From Methanocorpusculaceae archaeon UBA456 (GTDB lineage: Archaea; Halobacteriota; Methanomicrobia; Methanomicrobiales; Methanocorpusculaceae), in NCBI GenBank assembly GCA_002496395.1, contig DAJQ01000028.1, positions 74,566 through 95,658 of the forward strand: 21,093 bases of DNA, in the 5' to 3' direction. Below, one piece after another: positions 1 to 6,639 of this stretch (its first letter is position 1; every line of letters starts with the position of its first letter). A model generated the notes under the pieces. It ran no database searches. It was not told the origin of the DNA and saw only the letters and a list, made by a program, of their open reading frames with translations. The position numbers and the translations under genes are program-made.

Positions 1-1
1 G

Positions 2-1732
2 ATCCGGCATGGGATCGTCGATCAGTTCGATCCGAAGATGGACGAGGTGACCCAGGAGGTCTATTCTGCTGAGTTCTCACGCGGAAAACTCCTTGCACGA
101 TGTGGGGAGCATGAAGGAAAACCTGTCCGTGTTGCACGTGAGGACGTTGGCGTTATCATGGAGGCGGATTTTGGCTCGATCTGGTTCTATGACTTCGACC
201 AGCAACCGGTCATCTGCCGGTGCGGAAGCCGTGCCTATGTCAGGATCCTTGATGACCAGTGGTTCCTTGCCTATAGCGATCCAGAATGGAAACAGCAGGT
301 GCATGACCAGATAGAGAAGATCACACTTGTTCCCCCTGAGGTACGGGCAGAGTTTGATCGTACTGTTGACTGGCTGAAGGACTGGGCATGCACCCGCCGT
401 GTCGGGCTTGGCACACGGGTTCCCTGGGATCCGAAATGGCTCTTTGAACCGCTCTCCGACTCAACCGTCTATATGGCATACTATACGATCGCCCACCGGA
501 TCAGCGAAATACCTGCAGAATCCCTCAATCCCGAGGTATTCGACTATATCTTCCTTGGAAGAGGAGAGCCTGAAGGCATTGACCGGGCGGTACTTGACGA
601 ACTGAGATCCGAGTTCCTGTACTGGTACCCCTACAACTACCGGTTCTCTGCAAAAGATCTCATCTCAAACCACCTCACCTTCCAGCTCTTTCACCACCGT
701 GCCATCTTCCCCGATGAACTCCAGCCAAAAGGAATGGTCGTCTTCGGGATGGGGCTTCTGGATGGGGCGAAGATGTCATCATCAAAAGGAAATGTCTTCC
801 TCCTGGAAGATGCCGCAGAGGAGTTTGGCGCGGATACGGTTCGTATGTTTCTGGTCGGATCAGCCGAGCCCTGGCAGGATTTTGACTGGAGAAATGAGCT
901 GGTATCATCAATACGAAAACAGATCGAACGGTTCATCACCTATGTTACCGAGTCAAAGGATGCAACCGGCACTCATGATGTCGATGCATGGCTCTCATCC
1001 CGCCTCCAGCGCCGGATCGCCCGGATGACCGAGGCACTTGAGCTCTTCCAGACAAGGCAGGCTCTCCAGGAGGCGTACTTTGGGATCGAGTCCGATCTGA
1101 AATGGTACCGCCGCCGCCTGCCCGCTGGATCAGGCGGAGGGGCAGTGCTCCGTGATGTCGCAGATGCCTGGATCAGGCTCCTTGCACCGGTGATTCCCTT
1201 CACCTGCGAATCGCTCTGGCGTGAGAATGGGCAACAGGGACTTGTCTCCTATGCAGCATGGCCGGTTCCTGATCAGAGCCGGATCAAGCCTGAAATCGAG
1301 CTTGCAGAAGAGCTGATCTCCCGCACCATCGAGGATATCGAGTCAATTATGAAAATTCTTCCGGTAAAAGCAGAAAAACTTACCCTGCTGATTGCACCCG
1401 GATGGAAGAACGAAGTCTTCAGGCGGGTTGCAGCAGCTGAAGACCGGAGATCGGTGACAAAAGAGCTGATGAAGGACGAATCGATGAGAAAGCGTGGGAA
1501 AGAGGCGGTAAATGCAGTTCAACAGGTGATGAAGCTGATCCACAGCCTCCCCCCGGCCCTTGTTGAGGATATCTCTTCATTGGCGCCTGATGAGCATGCA
1601 ATCTTCTCACAGGCGGCGTCTTTCATCGAAAAAGAGTTCTCGGTGAAGGTGGAAATTCTGCATGCTGAGTCGAGTGACCACGGAAAAGCGGGGATGGCAC
1701 TCCCCTTCAAGCCTGCAATAGTGATAGAGTAA
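2..1732 (+). CDS. leuS: Leucyl-tRNA synthetase, archaeal type (3' part only)
   Basis: Class I aminoacyl-tRNA synthetase that charges tRNA-Leu with leucine in the cytoplasm. The frame is open from base 2, so the gene starts outside the window. 576 residues are visible, compared with roughly 930-970 for complete archaeal enzymes. What shows the identity: the KMSKS-type loop KMSSSKGN at 770-793, the catalytic-core stretch DWACTRRVGLGTRVPWD before it, a CRC cysteine pair within the inserted region near 218-226, and the STVYMAYYTIAH stretch typical of archaeal and eukaryotic LeuRS. After the KMSKS loop come the helical anticodon-binding domain and the archaeal C-terminal extension, ending with TAA at 1730-1732. 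The enzyme looks intact in the visible part. It converges on the DUF5611 gene, with six bases between stops. IleRS and ValRS are the alternatives, but the WACTRRVGLGT signature is that of LeuRS. Confidence 0.95.
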   Translation: MRHGIVDQFDPKMDEVTQEVYSAEFSRGKLLARCGEHEGKPVRVAREDVGVIMEADFGSIWFYDFDQQPVICRCGSRAYVRILDDQWFLAYSDPEWKQQVHDQIEKITLVPPEVRAEFDRTVDWLKDWACTRRVGLGTRVPWDPKWLFEPLSDSTVYMAYYTIAHRISEIPAESLNPEVFDYIFLGRGEPEGIDRAVLDELRSEFLYWYPYNYRFSAKDLISNHLTFQLFHHRAIFPDELQPKGMVVFGMGLLDGAKMSSSKGNVFLLEDAAEEFGADTVRMFLVGSAEPWQDFDWRNELVSSIRKQIERFITYVTESKDATGTHDVDAWLSSRLQRRIARMTEALELFQTRQALQEAYFGIESDLKWYRRRLPAGSGGGAVLRDVADAWIRLLAPVIPFTCESLWRENGQQGLVSYAAWPVPDQSRIKPEIELAEELISRTIEDIESIMKILPVKAEKLTLLIAPGWKNEVFRRVAAAEDRRSVTKELMKDESMRKRGKEAVNAVQQVMKLIHSLPPALVEDISSLAPDEHAIFSQAASFIEKEFSVKVEILHAESSDHGKAGMALPFKPAIVIE

Positions 1733-1738
1733 AACAAT

Positions 1739-2053
1739 TCACTCTTCTTTTGGTTTTGCCCGCTTCACCCGTTCTTTTGTTGAAAAGCCGGTGAGAAGAT
1801 CGAGGTACTGCCGGAATCTCTTATTGGTGTCGAGAATATCCTCATCAGCTGCTGTGATATCTGATTCCGTATCAACAAACGCCGTCTTATTCTTCTCTCC
1901 CGGCCAGACCTCAAGCCTTTTTATTGCTTTATAGGAGATGAGGTAATGCCCGTCTTTTTCTTCTGGTTCAACACCGAAGATCTCCACAAACCCCTTTGCC
2001 ATCCGTTCTACAAGGTCTTTTGTCTGCCCTCTTTTGACTGGATATTCCTGCAT
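1739..2053 (-). CDS. DUF5611 family protein
   Basis: Small basic/acidic protein of 104 residues with no signal peptide or membrane segment. I recognise it as a DUF5611-type protein of methanogens: it begins MQEYPVKRGQTKDL, has the middle motif EEKDGHYLISYKAIKRLEVWPG, and a conserved DTESD...DTNKRFRQYLD block before a lysine-rich tail. The function is unknown. The frame is open further upstream to 2104, but the ATG at 2053 is preferred: the family starts there, and the extra 17 residues would overlap the divergent PAC2 gene. There is no convincing Shine-Dalgarno before this ATG, so a short or absent leader is likely. The gene is divergent from the PAC2 gene across 35 bases and convergent with leuS. 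Confidence 0.8.
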   Translation of the reverse strand: MQEYPVKRGQTKDLVERMAKGFVEIFGVEPEEKDGHYLISYKAIKRLEVWPGEKNKTAFVDTESDITAADEDILDTNKRFRQYLDLLTGFSTKERVKRAKPKEE

Positions 2054-2088
2054 AGTATTAATGTAGGTGGGGCGTCTATGTAATTTTA
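2054..2088. promoter_or_regulatory. Compact divergent promoter region
   Basis: Only 35 bases separate the DUF5611 and PAC2 starts. On the + strand, TATTAAT at 2056-2062 is centred about 29 bases before the PAC2 ATG at 2089, which fits an archaeal TATA box feeding a leaderless mRNA. A GGTGG at 2066-2070 lies too far from the ATG for a normal ribosome site. For the - strand, only a weak AT-rich stretch (2081-2090) could act as a TATA box. Two promoters this close would overlap. Confidence 0.35.
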
Positions 2089-2817
2089 ATGTCCAATGAA
2101 ACAAGTGATCTGAAGATCATCTCAAGCGGTCTTATGGAGAAGGGAGCGGTTGTGATGATGGGGTTCCCCGGATCAGGGCTTGTCGGGAGTATCGCCCTGC
2201 AGTACCTGGTGGATCAGATGGAATTCACTCATATCGGTGATATAACCAGCAGGTTCTTCCCCCCGATGTCAATGATGCAGAATGGGGTTATTCATGCAGC
2301 GGTTCGGATCTATGAGATGGAAGGATATGCCGCACTTGTTGCTGATATTCCCATTCACCCTGCAATCTGTTATGAAGTGGCAAATGGTATCCTCGACTGG
2401 TTAGAAGACTATGATGTGAAAGAGATCGTCACCATCGCGGGTATTGTGACCAATGAGACGGAAAAGAGGGTTTTTGGTGTGGCAAGCGATGAGGAGGCCA
2501 TTTCGAAGATATCGGATCATACGATCATCCTCCCGATGGGCAGTATCTCCGGGATCGCATCAAGTCTTTTAACCGAATGCAAACTACGGAAGATCCCCTG
2601 TATCGGCCTTCTTGGAGAAACGGTGAATAATCCCGATCCGCGGGCGGCCGTCTCTGCGATCAATGTATTGAATGACCTCTACTCCTTAAATCTGGATACC
2701 GGGCCATTGCTTGAACAGGCAGAGGAGATCGAGATGACGATGCAGCGGCTCGCTGAGGAAGTACAGGGATCGGAGGTGCCGCAACAGAAGAAGGAAAACC
2801 TTCCGATGTACGGGTGA
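2089..2817 (+). CDS. PAC2-family protein, archaeal proteasome assembly chaperone-like
   Basis: 242-residue soluble protein of the PAC2 family (COG2047). Characterised archaeal relatives (PbaA/PbaB group) are linked to proteasome assembly. The hallmark is the N-terminal GFPGSGLVGSIALQYLVD stretch (about residues 25-42). It is followed by IHAAVRIYEMEGYAALVADIPI-type core strands, split here by a short helix, and by LLGETVNNPDPRAA near residue 183. The C-terminal 40 residues are charged and helical (EQAEEIEMTMQRLAEE), as is usual. The likely role is a chaperone or adaptor for a multi-subunit protease, inferred from the family only. The next gene begins inside or directly after this stop codon, so the two are probably translated together. 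The start is ATG 2089, with no Shine-Dalgarno at normal spacing. Confidence 0.9.
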   Translation: MSNETSDLKIISSGLMEKGAVVMMGFPGSGLVGSIALQYLVDQMEFTHIGDITSRFFPPMSMMQNGVIHAAVRIYEMEGYAALVADIPIHPAICYEVANGILDWLEDYDVKEIVTIAGIVTNETEKRVFGVASDEEAISKISDHTIILPMGSISGIASSLLTECKLRKIPCIGLLGETVNNPDPRAAVSAINVLNDLYSLNLDTGPLLEQAEEIEMTMQRLAEEVQGSEVPQQKKENLPMYG

Positions 2818-2822
2818 TTGCG

Positions 2823-3215
2823 ATGAAGGTAGCAGCATTAACAGGCATATCTCCACAGGTGATAGCAGATCTCAAACTTGGCAAACCACGTACCATCGAA
2901 CTCCAGAGTGCCCACAATATTATCACCCTGGCAGAAGTACAGCCTGGTGATCCGATCTTCCTCACATCAGTTGCCCCTGAAGATCTCTCTCCAGGGGATT
3001 CCGGCATCATTCTCGAGGTGCAGATGATAGCTATCTCTATGAAACGGCTGATCGAATATTCACATGCCAGCTTCTTTGAGGAGCGTGAGCGGACCTCGGC
3101 ACGTGTCCAGCTGAGGTACTGTGGGACATCGATTGTAAAAGAAGTGAATGAAGTCGGGTGTTGCAAGGCAGCGCACGTGGATGTGGTGAAGTGCACCTGT
3201 TTCCACGCGGTCTGA
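2823..3215 (+). CDS. DUF473 family protein
   Basis: 130-residue protein matching the methanogen DUF473 family by its opening MKVAALTGISPQVIADL, the LQSAHNIITLAEVQPGDPIFLTS stretch (split here across a strand-turn), and the SPGDSGIILEV and MKRLIEYS motifs. No function is established. A GTG at 2814 inside the PAC2 stop could start a version three residues longer. I chose ATG 2823 because GGTGAT (2813-2818) sits at normal Shine-Dalgarno distance from it and it gives the family N-terminus. The last 26 residues hold four cysteines (two adjacent, then C-T-C), which may bind a metal. Translation is coupled to the PAC2 gene. The 3' end faces the isf gene with six bases between stops. Confidence 0.75.
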   Translation: MKVAALTGISPQVIADLKLGKPRTIELQSAHNIITLAEVQPGDPIFLTSVAPEDLSPGDSGIILEVQMIAISMKRLIEYSHASFFEERERTSARVQLRYCGTSIVKEVNEVGCCKAAHVDVVKCTCFHAV

Positions 3216-3221
3216 TCCATC

Positions 3222-3791
3222 TTATTTTTTCAGCTGATGAATACAGAACCCGACATTCTCCCCGAACCTATGGATGGTATCCATCCCTTCGATATCATCC
3301 CGTACCTCGCCTTTCTCTTTTCCAAAGGCAATGTTCCAGTAGGTGGATCCGCAGACGATCATATCATTGATCAGGTAGAACATCAGGAGCTCCTGGATGG
3401 TTGCGGTATGACCGCCTCTCCGTGCAACAGCAATTGGTCCTCCGACCATCCGCGAGAGGAACTGGTCGTTTGCTCGTGAGACCATCCCGATCCTCTGGAG
3501 TGCCGACATCAGCTCCCCACGGGCGGTTCCGAAGTAGACCGGCGTTCCGACGATTAAGCCGTCTGCTGATCTGATTCTGTCGATCATCTCGTTGACGCCG
3601 TCATCAATTGCGCACTTTCCTGTCTCTTTGCAGGAATAACAGGCGATACAGGATGCAATCTGTTTTCCCCTGAGGGTGATATCCTCTGTCCCGACCCCTT
3701 CTGCATGGAGTGCCTTTTTGCATTCTTCAAGTGCACATTCGGTATTTCCCCCTGCCCGGGGGCTTGCGTTTATGAGTACGACTCGTGGCAT
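3222..3791 (-). CDS. Iron-sulfur flavoprotein (Isf family)
   Basis: 189-residue NADPH-dependent FMN reductase-like flavodoxin fold with a [4Fe-4S] site. Residues 10-17 (SPRAGGNT) form the FMN phosphate loop and GTPVYFG (about 82-88) the second flavin loop. Cysteines 48, 51, 54 and 60 form the compact C-x2-C-x2-C-x5-C motif that defines Isf proteins. Known Isf proteins of methanogens pass electrons from ferredoxin and have been linked to reduction of O2 and H2O2. That activity is inferred here. It is the last gene of the operon DUF2193, DUF2180, aqpM, isf, 35 bases after the aqpM stop, with a T-rich tract between, so it may be expressed below the rest. The Shine-Dalgarno before ATG 3791 is weak (AGAAGAGC). 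Confidence 0.9.
   Translation of the reverse strand: MPRVVLINASPRAGGNTECALEECKKALHAEGVGTEDITLRGKQIASCIACYSCKETGKCAIDDGVNEMIDRIRSADGLIVGTPVYFGTARGELMSALQRIGMVSRANDQFLSRMVGGPIAVARRGGHTATIQELLMFYLINDMIVCGSTYWNIAFGKEKGEVRDDIEGMDTIHRFGENVGFCIHQLKK
3225..3230 (+). terminator. T-run terminator after DUF473
   Basis: Six T residues begin ten bases after the DUF473 stop, in the correct orientation for an archaeal oligo-T terminator. The tract also encodes the last lysines of the convergent isf gene, so its role is uncertain. Confidence 0.3.
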
Positions 3792-3826
3792 GATGCTCTT
3801 CTGGTTGGCCCGGCAGATAAAAAAGA

Positions 3827-4570
3827 TTATTCAGAGGTGAGCCAGTCATAGAGGAATACTGCGATGAGTGCCCCTGCAATTGGCCCTATGATATAAATCG
3901 GGAAGAATTCCCAGAAGTTCTGCCCTCCAAGGAGGGTATTTCCGAGGTACGGACCGAAGGTACGTGCCGGATTCAATGATGACCCGGCGATGTTGCCGGT
4001 TGTTGTGATGATACCGGCGACGGTAAGACCGATGATAAGCCCTGCAAACCCTTCCGGCGCCCGTTTATCAACTGCCACCCCCATGATGACGAGCATCAGA
4101 AGGAATGTGCCTATCGCTTCAACGAGGATCGCCTCAGTGTAGGAGATCCCATGGAATGGGGCGGTTGCTCCGAGTCCTCCGATAAGAACTGCATCCGGGC
4201 CGGTGCACCCGAAGAAGAGGATGCTTGCGAGTGCGGCTCCGATCAGCTGGGCGATGATATAGGGGCCGACATCGGATGTCGGGAACCTCTTTGTTGCCCA
4301 GAGGGCGATCGTGACGGCCGGGTTGATATGTGCCCCGGAGATCCTGCCGAGTGCATAGATCGCACCAGCAATGGCAATACCGAAGGCAAGGCCGATGGCA
4401 AGCCAGTCCGCAAGCCCTCCGAAGTACCCGATTCCGATATTGAAATCGGTGAGTGGTTCTTCGCCAGCAGAGAGCATCAGGGTAACAGTTGCCGCTCCCG
4501 CTCCGAAAAAGACGAGGAGGAAGGTTCCAATGAGCTCAGCCACACACCGTTTAGCAAGTGATGTTGTCAA
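3827..4570 (-). CDS. aqpM: Aquaporin AqpM (MIP family channel)
   Basis: 247-residue six-helix MIP channel of the cytoplasmic membrane, very close by eye to Methanothermobacter AqpM (about 246 residues). The two NPA boxes are at residues 83-85 (SGAHINPAVT) and 200-202 (SSLNPARTF). The selectivity filter reads Phe63, Ile188, Ser197, Arg203. The isoleucine in place of the usual histidine is the AqpM signature, a wider pore that conducts water, modestly glycerol, and reportedly small gases. The start is a TTG at 4570, with GGAGGTG seven bases upstream; it gives the N-terminus MTTSLAKRC, which matches the family. The gene lies 16 bases after DUF2180 in the same operon. Its actual substrate here (H2O, H2S, CO2, H2O2) cannot be read from sequence. 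Confidence 0.96.
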   Translation of the reverse strand: MTTSLAKRCVAELIGTFLLVFFGAGAATVTLMLSAGEEPLTDFNIGIGYFGGLADWLAIGLAFGIAIAGAIYALGRISGAHINPAVTIALWATKRFPTSDVGPYIIAQLIGAALASILFFGCTGPDAVLIGGLGATAPFHGISYTEAILVEAIGTFLLMLVIMGVAVDKRAPEGFAGLIIGLTVAGIITTTGNIAGSSLNPARTFGPYLGNTLLGGQNFWEFFPIYIIGPIAGALIAVFLYDWLTSE

Positions 4571-4577
4571 TCACATA

Positions 4578-4584
4578 CACCTCC
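4578..4584 (-). promoter_or_regulatory. Ribosome binding site that fixes the TTG start of aqpM
   Basis: Read on the - strand, GGAGGTG is followed by a seven-base spacer and TTG (4570-4568). An ATG in the spacer is followed directly by TGA, so it cannot start the channel. The site begins just after the DUF2180 stop codon. Confidence 0.8.
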
Positions 4585-4586
4585 GA

Positions 4587-4793
4587 TCAGGTATGGAATG
4601 CCTCATAGCAGGGAGGGCAGAGGATCCTTGGAATGTTCTGCTTCAGCTTCTTTGCCGGGAAGGGATATCCCCCCTCCCAATTCTCTAACTCCTCCCTTTT
4701 TGCATGCTCCATACAGACTCCCATGCCGCAGACGATACAGATCGCGACCGCATCGCTGTCTTTTCCCTTTTCTGCGCAGATATAGCATTTCAT
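4587..4793 (-). CDS. DUF2180 small zinc-finger-like protein
   Basis: 68-residue cysteine-rich protein of the methanogen DUF2180 family (typical length about 68). The metal ligands visible are Cys3-Cys6, Cys19-Cys22, Cys27, His30 and Cys59-Cys62. This is a cross-brace arrangement resembling a B-box or RING-like zinc fold, so a protein or nucleic-acid interaction role is plausible. No function is established. An in-frame extension upstream exists, but ATG 4793 is clearly the start: GGAGGTGAT lies just before it and the family begins MKCYIC. An ATG two codons earlier would touch the Shine-Dalgarno. The gene is 16 bases from DUF2193 upstream and 16 from aqpM downstream, so all three are tightly co-translated. 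Confidence 0.9.
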   Translation of the reverse strand: MKCYICAEKGKDSDAVAICIVCGMGVCMEHAKREELENWEGGYPFPAKKLKQNIPRILCPPCYEAFHT

Positions 4794-4797
4794 ATGC

Positions 4798-4806
4798 ATC
4801 ACCTCC
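4798..4806 (-). promoter_or_regulatory. Strong ribosome binding site of the DUF2180 gene
   Basis: GGAGGTGAT on the - strand, three bases after the DUF2193 stop, with its GGAGG core eight bases before ATG 4793. It is a full match to the anti-Shine-Dalgarno of archaeal 16S rRNA and suggests high translation of this small protein. Confidence 0.75.
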
Positions 4807-4809
4807 GGT

Positions 4810-6309
4810 TTATACCGCGTCACGGTATTCACAGTACTGATGCCTGAAGTCGACGAGGCATGCGACTGCACAGTCTTTGCATGCCCTGACCGGGGCAGCA
4901 GGTATCTCCTTGTGAAGTGCAATGATGTTTGTCATCATCGTTGCAGTCACCGGCTCACTTGTTAAGAGGCACGGGTAATCTGAGAGCCTCATCAGTGCAG
5001 ATGCCCTGACTGTTATGGCACAGGCAGGGTATGCATACCACTGCGGGTTCATCAGGATCTCGTTCTCGTGAATCGGGGAGAGATCGACCTCACATCCGGC
5101 GACAATCGGTTTGAGGAGATCATCAGATCCCGCTTTTGCCCTCCGTGCCCGGTCAAGGATCTTCCATCCCCGGTAGATCATATCCATGAAGTCGCAGTTG
5201 TGCAGCTCGGCAGCTGCTCCCCGGGTCGGTTTCAGCTGAACGAAGTTATGGAACCGCTTGGTGAGGAGATCCACGATCATCGGGGCATTGAATCCGTCAA
5301 GTTCCAGGATATACTCGGTGGCACAGGCGGATGCACCGGTGACGACAGAGAGAATATCGTACTCACTCTTCAGCTTTGGAACAGCAGCGTCGAGCGTCTT
5401 CTCCATAACACCGGTCACCGCCTCGATTGTTGCCATGACTACATCGTCCTTGCACATGTTGAAGGTGGACTGAGCAATGTGGTGGGCGATATCGCCGACA
5501 CAGTATGCCGGGATGGTGACAATATTTCCATAATGCACCCCGTCATCCACAGCTTTCTTCACAGCAGGTGTTATGAGGCGGCGGTACTCGTCCATGTACT
5601 TTCTGACATCAAAGGATGAGTGCCCTGCCCCGTCCATCAGTTCTGCCTGGGCGGCAACCGGGGTCTTATAGATCTTCTGAACCTGCTGAACCTCCTTCTT
5701 CGATGCATCAGCAAGTGTATCTCCTTCTTCAACCCGTGTTGCGAAGACCTCGCCGATACCATAGGATGTGTTCATTCCCCAGGATTTTGAGGCAAGTATT
5801 GTCTGCTTGTGATCTACTGGAATATTTGTCTTCTTCAGGATCTGGTTCACGACGTTGCTTGTGCTCCCCGGGATCATGGCGAAATCGACAACACAGGTTG
5901 GTCCATAGAACCCGGCATATCTTCGGGCAGATTCCCGTCCGATCAGCGCATCAGATTTTCCAATCTGGGTGACGAAAGTATCAAGGCTCTTTTTGAACTT
6001 CGGATCTTCATCACAGAGGATCTCAAGGACGACCGGGGTCTGGTAGTGTTCGACAAAGGGATCGTCTTCAGGCCGGATGGTCTTTGTCAAGCCTTTCAGT
6101 GCAGTGAAGTGTGCAGTGACTGAGGTCTTATGCAGGTCAATCACCGCAGCACTCTGGCCGGAAGCGGCTTTCATCTTTTTGACTGCGTCCACATATGGCT
6201 GTGCATCGTCAAGGGCGAACGCCGTCCCACGCTTCTTTTTAATCGTTTCAACATCTGCCCGCTGGGCAGCCATCGCTTCTGCGATGATCTTCTTGTAGAG
6301 CTCAGACAT
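4810..6309 (-). CDS. DUF2193 family protein of methanogens, unknown function
   Basis: 499-residue soluble protein, the usual length for DUF2193, a family I know only from methanogenic archaea and without assigned function. The N-terminus is helical and charged. The middle has conserved-looking blocks such as RYAGFYGPTCVVDFAMIPGS, DHKQTILASKSWGMNTSYGI and HNCDFMDMIYRGWKILDRA. The C-terminus carries Cys477, Cys480, Cys484 and Cys493 (C-x2-C-x3-C-x8-C), a candidate Fe-S or zinc site. There are no transmembrane helices or signal peptide. The start is ATG 6309, with AGGTG six bases upstream; a GTG three codons earlier lies within that site. It is the first gene of the operon with DUF2180, aqpM and isf, and has its own promoter and a leader hairpin. 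A redox or C1-linked role is a guess from the neighbours. Confidence 0.9.
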   Translation of the reverse strand: MSELYKKIIAEAMAAQRADVETIKKKRGTAFALDDAQPYVDAVKKMKAASGQSAAVIDLHKTSVTAHFTALKGLTKTIRPEDDPFVEHYQTPVVLEILCDEDPKFKKSLDTFVTQIGKSDALIGRESARRYAGFYGPTCVVDFAMIPGSTSNVVNQILKKTNIPVDHKQTILASKSWGMNTSYGIGEVFATRVEEGDTLADASKKEVQQVQKIYKTPVAAQAELMDGAGHSSFDVRKYMDEYRRLITPAVKKAVDDGVHYGNIVTIPAYCVGDIAHHIAQSTFNMCKDDVVMATIEAVTGVMEKTLDAAVPKLKSEYDILSVVTGASACATEYILELDGFNAPMIVDLLTKRFHNFVQLKPTRGAAAELHNCDFMDMIYRGWKILDRARRAKAGSDDLLKPIVAGCEVDLSPIHENEILMNPQWYAYPACAITVRASALMRLSDYPCLLTSEPVTATMMTNIIALHKEIPAAPVRACKDCAVACLVDFRHQYCEYRDAV

Positions 6310-6325
6310 GTATAACACCTCTCAG

Positions 6326-6343
6326 ATCGGGCGTCTGCCCGAT
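6326..6343 (-). promoter_or_regulatory. Perfect hairpin in the leader of the DUF2193 operon
   Basis: ATCGGGC (6326-6332) and GCCCGAT (6337-6343) are exact inverted repeats around a four-base loop. On the transcript the stem ends a few bases before the AGGTG ribosome site of DUF2193, so it could control translation or protect the 5' end. Confidence 0.5.
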
Positions 6344-6381
6344 GAATCGGACTATGATCGCATATGGTTATAATAGTATCG

Positions 6382-6398
6382 TTATATGCTCTCTTCGT
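6382..6398 (-). promoter_or_regulatory. BRE/TATA promoter of the DUF2193 operon
   Basis: On the - strand a purine-rich ACGAAGAGAG (6389-6398) precedes CATATAAC (TATA at 6382-6388). Transcription would begin near 6359, giving a leader of about 50 bases that contains the hairpin at 6326-6343. A second AT-rich box at 6368-6375 is an alternative. Confidence 0.5.
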
Positions 6399-6490
6399 TA
6401 TGTATTAAAAATTAGTATGGAGTTATATTTTTTTACGATTCTTTACTGGTATTCTGCAAGATGGAGGCGGTGCTCTCAAAGAGAACTGGT

Positions 6491-6507
6491 GAGAAAACTC
6501 ATATAAG
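6491..6507 (+). promoter_or_regulatory. BRE/TATA promoter of the REC-PAS gene
   Basis: GAGAAAACTC followed by ATATAAG at 6501-6507 looks like a good archaeal BRE/TATA pair. The predicted start near 6530 would leave a leader of roughly 110 bases before ATG 6640. Confidence 0.5.
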
Positions 6508-6520
6508 CTTGAATCCATAT

Positions 6521-6531
6521 AGTACTGTACT
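6521..6531. repeat. 11-base palindrome at the predicted start site
   Basis: AGTACTGTACT is a perfect palindrome around a central T. It lies about 20 bases after the TATA box, where a repressor would block transcription. No regulator is identified, and a site this short can occur by chance. Confidence 0.25.
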
Positions 6532-6639
6532 TGTTTCAGGGTTGTATGTACTATTTCCTGTTGCTCAGTCGGGATGGAGTACCAATATGGAGAATCCGTA
6601 GTGCAGATGTTTCCAGGATGAAGATGGTCAGGTAGAGAT

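Larger units (their letters stand above)
6310..6639. other. 330-base divergent intergenic region, DUF2193 operon / REC-PAS gene
   Basis: AT-rich compared with the flanking genes. It holds, from left to right: the leader hairpin of the - strand operon (6326-6343), a TATA box for that operon (6382-6388), an AT-rich centre with an eight-base T-run near 6427-6434, a BRE/TATA pair for the + gene (6491-6507), and a perfect 11-base palindrome (6521-6531). No coding sequence in it is credible. Confidence 0.6.

Noticed and set aside
5068..5619. Long open frame (183 codons) on the + strand opposite the DUF2193 gene
   Set aside because: It lies wholly antisense to a gene with good family match and codon structure; its translation resembles nothing known. 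The same applies to antisense frames at 2660-3220, 4151-4561 and 11092-11685.
6461..6601. 46-codon open frame starting at ATG 6461 between the DUF2193 operon and the REC-PAS gene
   Set aside because: No ribosome site, no recognisable protein features, and it runs over the BRE/TATA pair and palindrome that better explain the region.
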